In this document: positions 56,269 through 64,000 of the stretch, piece by piece
How the letters are laid out: every line of letters starts with the position of its first letter
How positions within the stretch are numbered: position 1 is the first letter of the stretch
DNA from: Aquilaria yunnanensis
Lineage: Eukaryota > Streptophyta > Magnoliopsida > Malvales > Thymelaeaceae
Assembly: GCA_039654915.1 (NCBI GenBank)
Contig: CM077599.1
Coordinates: 4,900,501-4,964,500 of the forward strand
Direction of reading: 5' to 3'
Length of the DNA stretch: 64,000 nucleotides
Notes under the pieces: generated by a model
Databases searched by the model: none
Told to the model about the DNA's origin: nothing
Seen by the model: the letters and a program-made list of their open reading frames with translations, nothing else
Translations under genes and position numbers: made by a program

Positions 56269-59200
56269 ATGGCAGAACAAGCCGAAGGACGTCTCATGGA
56301 GATGGAGTCCAAGATTGAAAGTATGTCAGAACAGATGAGACAATTGATGGAATTAATCAAAGGGAAAGCAACTCAAGTCCCCATCAAAGAAGTGCAAGAT
56401 CCCACTTATCCCCCGGGATTCACCCCGCAACGAGTCTCAGTCCAAGAAAACCTGTTTCAAGAATCAGGACCGTCTGCTAGTGTTCACCTGAAACAAGACA
56501 CTGTACAGGAAGAGAAGAAGACATTACCAAAAGAAGAAGCAGAATCTCAAAAACTCGAAACAATAGAAAAGCGACTGCGAGCCATTGAAGGAGGCACTAT
56601 ATTCGGATCTCTCTCGGTAGATGACCTCTGCTTAGTGCCAGATGTCGTAATCCCTTCAGATTTTAAGGTGCCAGATTTCGTGAAATACGATGGAACGAGT
56701 GATCCCATCACTCACATCACATTGTTCCTAAGGAGACTACAACCACTTACAAAAGATGAAAAGGTGTGGATCGCACTTTTTCAGGAAAGTCTCACAAAAT
56801 CAGCATTACAGTGGTATCTAAGCCAAGGTCCAAGGAACATAAAAACTTGGAATGACCTTGCTCAGGCCTTCATCGGCAACTATAAACACGTTATGGACTT
56901 GGCTCCGGATCGCCAAACTCTCCAAAACATGGAGAAGAAAAAGCTAGAAACTTTCAAGGAATATGCGCAGCGGTGGAGGGACTTAGCTGCACAGGTTCAG
57001 CCACCCATGACAGAAAGAGAAATGGTCACTTTGTTTGTCCAGACACTGAAATACCCATATTATGACAAACTTATTGGCAATGCGGCAACTAACTTCTCCG
57101 ACGTAGTAATGTCTGGAGAAAGGATCGAGCATGGTATCAGGACTGGGAAGATTACTGAATCCTTTAGCGATCCTATGAAAAGAGGAGGACCTTCCAGAAG
57201 AAAAGATGAAGAAATACAACAAATAGGAAGAGGAAGAGGGATTCCCTTCGTGGGCACTGTGGCCACCGGACCTCGCCTATCCTATTCTGCCAATAAGCCC
57301 AATTATTATCCTACCAATAGGCCCAATGATTATCCTCTCAATAGGCCCAATGATTATCTTCCCAATAGACCCAACAATTATCCTCCCAACAGACCTAATC
57401 AGTTACGGCCACCTGTTCCAACTCCTCCAGTACCTGCACCAAGACCAAGAGAAATCTTCGCACCAATTCCCATGACTTACACTGAGCTGTATCCAAAACT
57501 CATCGAAAGTCAACTTATTCGCCCAATCCCTACAAGGCCATTGGAACCCCCGTATCCAAGGTGGTATGACCCTAACATAAATTGCCCATATCATGATGGT
57601 ACCGTGGGCCACGGACTGGAAAATTGCATAGCATTGAAGCGTATAGTCCAACAATTAATTGAGTCAAAGTGGTTGGACTTTTCCGATGAACCAAACGTCA
57701 CTCATAATCCATTGCCTCCTCATCAAGCCAAACCAGTCAATATGATGGAAGAATACTGGCCGATGAAGAAAACAGTCAATGATATCATAACCCCTCTTAA
57801 GCATGTATATTCATGCCTTGTGAAAGAAGGGATTATCATAGGAAAGTCTTCTGGAAATAAAGAAGTCGAGGATGAGGAGTGGTGCAACTTTCATAACAGT
57901 AAGAGTCATTCTATCCAAGAATGCCCAGAATTCCGTAAAAGTCTACAAAGTCTTATGGACTCCTCCCAAATCATCGTTTTTATGTCAGATAAAGAGGATG
58001 ACGTGAATGTGATAATTAAAGAACAAGAAGTCAATATCATGCCAAGACCACTAGTCATTCCAATATCAAAATCTGCTCTCAAGCCTTTAAGAATTCAAGT
58101 TCCAAAGCCATTCCCGTACAAATCAGACAAAACTGTTCCATGGAACTATGGCTATACTTCTAACATCACATCAACTCCGTTAGAAGTTGGGGGCATGACT
58201 AGAAGCGGTCGGTGTTATTCTCCCGAGCAAATGAACAAGCTCCAACAAGAGAAGAATGTTACGGATCCAGCAAATGGACCTATTAACACATCTAAAGAGC
58301 AAGAGATGCCTCGAGCAGTAACAGATGAACAAGCTACTGAGTTTCTCAAACTCATAAAGCAAAGTGAATACAATATCGTGGAGCAGTTGAACCGTCTGCC
58401 AGCAAAGATCTCCATACTTTCATTACTCTTAAGTTCTGATGCCCATCGAGAAGCTCTTCTCAAAGTCCTGAATAAGGCTTATGTTGAACAAGATATCTCC
58501 GTGAACAACTTTGACCACCTTGTCAACAACATCACGGCACAAAATCTCATCACATTCACTGACGATGAGATACCAGCAGAAGGAAGGGGTCACTCTAAGG
58601 CTCTGCATATTTCGATTAAATACAAAGATCGGATTATGGCCAGAGTTCTTATCGACAATGGGTCAGCTCTAAATGTAATGCCACTCGAAACCTTACATAA
58701 GATTGGTTTAGACCCATCATACCTCAACAACAGTCATATTGTTGTTCGAGCATTTGACGGAACGAAGAGAGATGTTGTTGGAGAAATAGAGCTACCAATA
58801 GGGATTGGTCCCTGTCTTTTCCACATCACATTCCAAGTCATGGATATTTGTCCATCTTATACCTGCCTGCTGGGAAGACCATGGATCCATATGGCCGGAG
58901 CAATTCCTTCTTCATTACACCAGAAAATGAAATTCATTATTGAAGGAAAGATAATCACGGTCTTCGCTGAAGAAGACATCCTGCTATCAAGACCTGCGGA
59001 TGCTCAATATGTCGAAGTCAATGAAAATATACCTGATTGCTCCTTCAGGTCTTTTGAGATTGTCAATGCTGCTTATGTCAGCGAATATGGAGAAGAACCC
59101 ATTCCTAGCATCTCTAAAACAAGTCGCATGGTTGCCAAACTCATGATAAAAGGAGGATACTCACCGGGGTTAGGACTGGGACAAGATTTACAAGGAATCA

Positions 59201-59580
59201 CAGAATCATTGAAAATCACCACAAATGAAGGGAAATACGGCCTAGGCTTCACACCGACAAGACATGATAAAATGAAGGCAATAGCTGAAAAGAGAGAAAA
59301 GAGGATTGCACGATTAACGGGGCATCCTCTCCAGGAAAGAAATCTGGATATCCCTGAAATCACCGAAACGTTCGTGAGTGGTGGTCTCATTCCAAAAAAT
59401 GACAATGAAGGCAAGCTGACTATCAACATCAACAAGTCTTTTGAAAGTCTTTCTATTCAGGCAATCATCAGCGATTCACCTGAAGAGGAGGAGCTTGTTC
59501 AACCTTGTGGCCCACGGGATGTGCTGAACAATTGGGAGGCGATAGAACTGCCTGTTATAATCGAAAGCTTTCCAAAGTAA
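56269..59580 (+). CDS. gag-pro: Retrotransposon gag-protease with G-patch, copy 2
   Basis: The 1103-aa frame has the same domains as copy 1: gag (about 130-290), octapeptide tract (about 340-380), two C-H-H-C knuckles (about 439 and 539), protease motif LIDNGSALNV (about 795) and G-patch (about 953-975). About 27 residues differ from copy 1, with eight in a 37-residue stretch just before and in the first knuckle. The last sense codon and the stop overlap the predicted splice donor, so the unspliced RNA would end gag-pro here and the spliced RNA would continue into pol. Confidence 0.95.
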   Translation: MAEQAEGRLMEMESKIESMSEQMRQLMELIKGKATQVPIKEVQDPTYPPGFTPQRVSVQENLFQESGPSASVHLKQDTVQEEKKTLPKEEAESQKLETIEKRLRAIEGGTIFGSLSVDDLCLVPDVVIPSDFKVPDFVKYDGTSDPITHITLFLRRLQPLTKDEKVWIALFQESLTKSALQWYLSQGPRNIKTWNDLAQAFIGNYKHVMDLAPDRQTLQNMEKKKLETFKEYAQRWRDLAAQVQPPMTEREMVTLFVQTLKYPYYDKLIGNAATNFSDVVMSGERIEHGIRTGKITESFSDPMKRGGPSRRKDEEIQQIGRGRGIPFVGTVATGPRLSYSANKPNYYPTNRPNDYPLNRPNDYLPNRPNNYPPNRPNQLRPPVPTPPVPAPRPREIFAPIPMTYTELYPKLIESQLIRPIPTRPLEPPYPRWYDPNINCPYHDGTVGHGLENCIALKRIVQQLIESKWLDFSDEPNVTHNPLPPHQAKPVNMMEEYWPMKKTVNDIITPLKHVYSCLVKEGIIIGKSSGNKEVEDEEWCNFHNSKSHSIQECPEFRKSLQSLMDSSQIIVFMSDKEDDVNVIIKEQEVNIMPRPLVIPISKSALKPLRIQVPKPFPYKSDKTVPWNYGYTSNITSTPLEVGGMTRSGRCYSPEQMNKLQQEKNVTDPANGPINTSKEQEMPRAVTDEQATEFLKLIKQSEYNIVEQLNRLPAKISILSLLLSSDAHREALLKVLNKAYVEQDISVNNFDHLVNNITAQNLITFTDDEIPAEGRGHSKALHISIKYKDRIMARVLIDNGSALNVMPLETLHKIGLDPSYLNNSHIVVRAFDGTKRDVVGEIELPIGIGPCLFHITFQVMDICPSYTCLLGRPWIHMAGAIPSSLHQKMKFIIEGKIITVFAEEDILLSRPADAQYVEVNENIPDCSFRSFEIVNAAYVSEYGEEPIPSISKTSRMVAKLMIKGGYSPGLGLGQDLQGITESLKITTNEGKYGLGFTPTRHDKMKAIAEKREKRIARLTGHPLQERNLDIPEITETFVSGGLIPKNDNEGKLTININKSFESLSIQAIISDSPEEEELVQPCGPRDVLNNWEAIELPVIIESFPK

Positions 59581-59776
59581 TCTAATAGTAAAAACCTCCT
59601 AAAGAAAGGTTCAATCAATAGGGTGTAGTCTTTGTTTAAGTGAACCTTTTAGTTATTGCTTTTTATTCCAATAAAGTTGTGATTTATGCACATTGTAAAT
59701 AAAGTACCAGTTTGCATCCATCTCATTCGTGCCATTTTTTTTTTTCTTCTCTTTCTTTTCTCTCTGGATAATGCAG
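59577..59776 (+). other. Predicted intron joining gag-pro to pol (copy 2)
   Basis: The donor GTAATC (59577) and acceptor AATGCAG (59776), after a long T/C run, define 200 bases. Exonic gag-pro up to 59576 is 1102 codons plus two bases; the first exon base 59777 completes a lysine codon, and the ten following codons lead in frame to the pol ATG at 59808. The junction is phase-perfect in both copies. Confidence 0.65.
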
Positions 59777-59807
59777 ACCCAAAACTCTCTTTGATGACAA
59801 TGAAAGA

Positions 59808-62800
59808 ATGAACTTTGATAATCCTGTAAACACTACCGACTCGGATGACGAAGATCTTCAAGTATCTCCTGAGCTATTAAAAATGATTGAGCGAGATGAA
59901 AAAGAAAGAGCAACAAGTCAAGAACCAACTGAGGTATTCAACCTGGGAGACAGTCAGGATGTAAAAGAAGTCAAGATTGGCACTTTATTCCCTCCTGAAG
60001 AAAAAGAAGAATTAGTCCATTTATTGAAAGAATATGTGGATGTGTTTGCTTGGTCATACCAAGATATGCCTGGCTTAAGCTCAGACATAGTACTACACAA
60101 AATACCCTTGAAACCTGGGGCGAAGCCTGTCAGACAAAAGTTACGAAGATTAAAGCCGGATCTAATCTTAAGAGTGAAAGATGAGATTCGAAAGCTGTGG
60201 GATGCAGGATTCCTTGGGGTCGCTGAATATACAGAATGGGTGGTTAACATTGTTCCAGTCGAAAAGAAAGAAAGCGGGAAACTAAGAGTTTGTCAGGACT
60301 ACCGGCCATTGAACGAAGCCAGTCCTAAAGATAACTTCCCACTTCCTCACATTGATACGCTGGTGGATAATACCGCAGGAAACTCCTATTTTTCCTTCAT
60401 GGATGGCTTCTCTGGATACAATCAAATCAAACTTGATCCAGATGATATGATAAAAACTGCCTTTATAACCCTTTGGGGTACCTTCTACTACAAGGTGATG
60501 CCTTTTGGGTTAAAGAATGCTGGTGCTACATATCAAAGAGCCATGGTTGCATTATTCCATGACATGATGCATAAAGAAATTGAAGTATATGTAGACGACA
60601 TGATCGCCAAAACTTTCACTGCTAAGGGGCATCTAAAAGTGCTAAGAAAACTATTCGATAGACTTCGCAAATATCAACTGAAGTTGAATCCTGCCAAATG
60701 TATTTTTGGAGCCTCTTCAGGAAAGTTATTGGGTTTCATGGTCAGCAAGGATGGGATTCGAGTTGACCCGAGTAAAGTCAAAGCAATACAAGAAATGCAA
60801 CCCCCGAAGACTCCAAAACAAGTAAGAAGTTTTCTGGGCAGAATCAACTTCATAGCAAGGTTCATTTCACAATTGACATCCAAGTGTGAACCTCTTTTCA
60901 AATCACTGAAGAAGAACAATCCGATCGAGTGGAATAACGAATGCCAAGAAGCATTCGAGAAAATCAAGCAATATCTATCAAATCCACCAGTCTTGGTACC
61001 ACCCCGATCTGGAGAATCGTTGATTCTATATTTATCCATACAGGATTCTTCATTAGGATCCGTATTGGGTCAACGTGATGAGACAGGCAAGAAAGAGCAC
61101 GCAATTTACTATTTGAGCAAGAAGCTTACCACATATGAAGCGAAATACTCAATAGTAGAAAAGTCCTGTTGTGCCCTTGCATGGGTAGCACACCGACTAC
61201 GACACTACATGCTCAACAACACCACATTGCTAATCTCCAAGACTGATCCCATTAAGTACATTTTTGAGAAACCAGCTTTATCAGGCAGGATCGCAAAATG
61301 GCAAATGCTGTTGTCTGAATACGACATACAGTATGTCACCCAAAAGGCTGTAAAAGGGAGTGTGATTGCTGAATATCTGGCTGATAGAGCATTGGATGAT
61401 TATGAGCCAATGAAAATGGAGTTTCCTGATGGAGATATAATGACGATAGAACAGGAAGTCTCTAAAGATGATGAAACATGGAAAATGGCATTCGATGGAG
61501 CATCTAATGCTTTGGGACAAGGGATTGGAGCCATACTCATCTCTCCAAGTGGAGAGCAATTCCCTCTTACAGCAAAAATTACATTTCCTTGTACCAACAA
61601 TATAGTAGAGTATGAGGCATGTGCTATGGGACTCCAAATGGCACTGGAATTGAAAGTGCGAGATCTCCGAGTTTATGGGGATTCCGCATTAGTCATATAT
61701 CAAATCAACGGAGAATGGGAGACAAGGGATTCAAAATTGATCCCTTACCAAAAGCTCATACTAGACTTGGCTCGAAAATTCAACAGTATAAGCTTCCATC
61801 ATCTTCCAAGGGAAGATAATCAAATACCGGATGCTTTAGCTACTTTGGCTGCTATGTACAAGATCAGTGACCCCGAGCATACTCCTGTGTTCGAGATGAG
61901 AATAATAGATTCTCCAGCTTATTGCATGAGCATCGAAGAAGAATTGGATGGAAAGCCTTGGTATCACGATATCAAGAAATACCTCCAAGAAAGAGTATAT
62001 CCATCAGAAGTATCAGAAAATGACAAGAAATTTCTACGAAGATTGTCAATGGGTTTTCTTTTAAACCTAGACATACTTTACAAGAAAACCCCAGACTCGA
62101 TGCTACTTCGCTGTGTAGATACTCATGAAGCACGAAAGATCATGGAAGAAGTTCATTCTGGAATATGTGGAGCACACACTAGTGGTCATACTATGGCAAG
62201 ACAAATAATGAGGGCTGGTTACTATTGGCTCACATTGGAAAGTGATTGCGTCAATCACGTAAGAAAATGTCACAAATGCCAAATATATGCCAACAAGATC
62301 CAAGCTCCACCTGTTCCTCTTAATGTAACAGCAATACCTTGGCCTTTTGCCATGTGGGGAATCGATGTTATTGGAGCGATTACCCCTAAAGCTTCCAATG
62401 GTCACAAATTCATCCTAGTTGCAATTGACTACTTTACTAAATGGGTAGAAGCTGTGTCTTATGCAAGCGTAACTCAAAAGGTGGTATGCCGGTTCATTAA
62501 GAAAGAAATCATTTGTCGCTATGGACCGCCAGAGTGTATCATCTCAGACAATGCCACGAACCTGAATAATGCAATGATGCAGACTTTGTGCCGGCAATTC
62601 AAAATCAAGCATCTCAATTCAGCACCTTATCGACCGATGATGAATGGTGCAGTAGAAGCGGCGAATAAAAATATCAAGAGAATTGTTGAAAAGATGATCG
62701 TCACTTACAAGGACTGGCATGAGATGTTACCTTTTGCACTGCATGCTTATAGAACTTCTACCCGTACTTCTACTGGAGCAACACCTTTTTCTCTGGTATA

Positions 62801-63206
62801 CGGTATGGAGGCTGTATTGCCTATCGAAGTTGAAATTCCTTCATTAAGGGTACTAATGGATACTCAATTAGGAGAAGCAGAATGGGTCAAAGCTAGATAC
62901 GAGCAATTAAATCTAATTAATGAAAGAAGAATGATAGCCCTCTGCCATGGGCAACTTTATCAAAGAAGGATGATTCGTGCTTACAACAAAAAGGTTCGCC
63001 CACGACAATTTCACGAAGGTGACATAGTGCTCAAGAAAATTTTACCCATGCAACATGATTCAAGAGGAAAATGGACACCAAATTATGACGGGCCATATGT
63101 CGTGAAGAAAGCATTTTCAGGAGGGGCACTAATTCTGACAGAAATGGATGGACGAGAATTACCGAAGCCAGTAAATTCGGATGCAGTAAAGAAATACTTT
63201 GCATAA
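59808..63206 (+). CDS. pol: Retrotransposon pol, copy 2
   Basis: This 1132-aa frame matches copy 1 without indels, with about 31 substitutions, none in the RT YVDDM motif, the archaeal-type RNase H acidic residues, or the integrase HHCC and DDE residues. The Ty3-type RNase H carries the same altered first motif. The GPY motif (YDGPYVV) lies near the C-terminus. With ORF1 and gag-pro also open, this copy could encode a full enzyme set; whether it moves cannot be told from sequence. Confidence 0.96.
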   Translation: MNFDNPVNTTDSDDEDLQVSPELLKMIERDEKERATSQEPTEVFNLGDSQDVKEVKIGTLFPPEEKEELVHLLKEYVDVFAWSYQDMPGLSSDIVLHKIPLKPGAKPVRQKLRRLKPDLILRVKDEIRKLWDAGFLGVAEYTEWVVNIVPVEKKESGKLRVCQDYRPLNEASPKDNFPLPHIDTLVDNTAGNSYFSFMDGFSGYNQIKLDPDDMIKTAFITLWGTFYYKVMPFGLKNAGATYQRAMVALFHDMMHKEIEVYVDDMIAKTFTAKGHLKVLRKLFDRLRKYQLKLNPAKCIFGASSGKLLGFMVSKDGIRVDPSKVKAIQEMQPPKTPKQVRSFLGRINFIARFISQLTSKCEPLFKSLKKNNPIEWNNECQEAFEKIKQYLSNPPVLVPPRSGESLILYLSIQDSSLGSVLGQRDETGKKEHAIYYLSKKLTTYEAKYSIVEKSCCALAWVAHRLRHYMLNNTTLLISKTDPIKYIFEKPALSGRIAKWQMLLSEYDIQYVTQKAVKGSVIAEYLADRALDDYEPMKMEFPDGDIMTIEQEVSKDDETWKMAFDGASNALGQGIGAILISPSGEQFPLTAKITFPCTNNIVEYEACAMGLQMALELKVRDLRVYGDSALVIYQINGEWETRDSKLIPYQKLILDLARKFNSISFHHLPREDNQIPDALATLAAMYKISDPEHTPVFEMRIIDSPAYCMSIEEELDGKPWYHDIKKYLQERVYPSEVSENDKKFLRRLSMGFLLNLDILYKKTPDSMLLRCVDTHEARKIMEEVHSGICGAHTSGHTMARQIMRAGYYWLTLESDCVNHVRKCHKCQIYANKIQAPPVPLNVTAIPWPFAMWGIDVIGAITPKASNGHKFILVAIDYFTKWVEAVSYASVTQKVVCRFIKKEIICRYGPPECIISDNATNLNNAMMQTLCRQFKIKHLNSAPYRPMMNGAVEAANKNIKRIVEKMIVTYKDWHEMLPFALHAYRTSTRTSTGATPFSLVYGMEAVLPIEVEIPSLRVLMDTQLGEAEWVKARYEQLNLINERRMIALCHGQLYQRRMIRAYNKKVRPRQFHEGDIVLKKILPMQHDSRGKWTPNYDGPYVVKKAFSGGALILTEMDGRELPKPVNSDAVKKYFA

Positions 63207-64000
63207 TGAAGAAATTTTCGAACAGAAGGGGAGAAGTGGATACAGGGTTACCAAAGTTTATTTGATCAAAGTTGTCAAAGAGAGCTTTCTTCCCTTACAC
63301 TTTCATTATCTATCTGTACCCAAGATTTTCATATTCTTTTACCCATAAATAAAAGCCAATTCTCTTTAACTTACCTTAGATTCTCACGTTCAAAATGCTA
63401 AAGTCGCTTCTATCCAGTTCTTTTCCTTCAAATCTCACATTCCTACTAGCCTTAAGTGTGCAATAAATTGTGACTTTTGAAGGAAGAATAGTAATAATTA
63501 AAACTTAGAAAAAAACAAAGACCGTAGATTACTTTGATAAGCTTTGTGAATTAAAACAGGTAAGATTGAGGTCCTGCTTTGCGAGCAGCACAGAACATAG
63601 GCTAACAAAGAAGAAGGAGTAACAAATCTTTGGGAGATAGCCTTGGTGGTAGCCTGAATGATCATTTCAGAAGTCTTAACATGTCTATGTCAGCAGGAAA
63701 GAATCATGCTCACGAATATTTCAACAGGGACAATTATCCAGAGAAGCATAAAATATGAGGCGGGCATTAAAGAAAATTGAGGTCAAAATTCAAAAATAAG
63801 GCAAGGAAAGAGGATTTTTGAACAGAGTTGGGCTTTTGAGACAATGGACAACAGCTGGAAAGCATAAAGAGATTCAATAATAGTCCGAGAAGGAAATTAC
63901 AAAGAAGATCCAGTAAAGTAAAGCAAAGACATGAAGAGCTAGATTAAAAAAAAAAAAACATCAGTTACACATGCCTTGCATTCATGCATTTCACATCATG
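63207..64000 (+). other. 3' noncoding region of copy 2 (incomplete)
   Basis: The sequence matches the complement of about 926-1793 in copy 1. It has the same strong candidate splice donor CAG|GTAAGA (exon end 63559) and one unit of the 26-bp repeat that is five-fold in copy 1. No sense frame of note is present. Confidence 0.7.

Larger units (their letters stand above)
51116..64000 (+). mobile_element. Ty3/gypsy Tat/Ogre-type LTR retrotransposon, copy 2 (3' end outside window)
   Basis: The plus-strand copy has the same plan as copy 1: 5' LTR, primer binding site, leader ORF, donor and hairpin, ORF1, gag-pro, intron and pol, then 794 bases of 3' region. It ends at a point equivalent to about base 926 of copy 1, so the extra ORF and 3' LTR are not visible. 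All large frames are open. It faces copy 1 across 36 kb. Confidence 0.93.

Noticed and set aside
1..64000. CRISPR arrays, bacterial operons, rRNA or tRNA genes
   Set aside because: None seen; the tRNA-like match at the LTR ends is only the primer binding site.

Overview
This is nuclear DNA of a flowering plant, most likely a eudicot. It holds one intron-containing host gene for sucrose synthase, AT-rich intergenic DNA, and many nested plant transposons. I see no bacterial operons, CRISPR arrays, rRNA or tRNA genes. The species cannot be told from the sequence.

Layout. Positions 1-14989 (minus strand) and 51116-64000 (plus strand) are two copies of one large Ty3/gypsy element of the Tat/Ogre type, facing each other and both running off the window. 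Each reads 5' LTR, tRNA-Arg-type primer binding site, structured leader with a 68-codon upstream ORF, ORF1 (564 aa, DUF7745-like), gag-protease (1103 aa), a phase-compatible intron, and RT/RNase H/archaeal-type RNase H/integrase (1132 aa). All three large frames are open in both copies. By eye they differ at about 36/564, 27/1103 and 31/1132 residues, while the LTRs differ greatly (3745 against 2645 bp). Copy 1 extends further 3' and shows another sense ORF at 405 to the window edge. It encodes a basic, cysteine-rich protein resembling the nucleic-acid-binding proteins of plant betaflexiviruses, preceded by a strong splice acceptor. This is the most interesting item in the window.

The middle (15-51 kb) holds the end of a CACTA transposon, a cellulose-synthase-like gene fragment, an unassigned coding-like island near 18.7-19.7 kb, and the sucrose synthase gene (23895-27578, 13 coding exons, predicted 806 aa, with a leader intron and TATA box). 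The gene is bracketed by two long-TIR Mutator-like elements with 10-bp target duplications. Further right are other long-TIR elements, a hAT-type MITE, a decayed antisense LINE, and a 5.2-kb composite (43592-48812): a Mutator-like element with 11-bp target duplications into which a LINE and two more TIR elements have inserted.

How the parts work together. Sucrose synthase is the only intact host gene seen; it supplies UDP-glucose from sucrose in the cytosol. The retrotransposon frames form a replication set: gag particle, protease, polymerase, integrase, ORF1 of unknown role, and possibly the extra 3' protein. Splice signals and a hairpin beside the leader donor suggest that expression is divided between unspliced and spliced RNA, as in retroviruses. 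These RNA models are inference.
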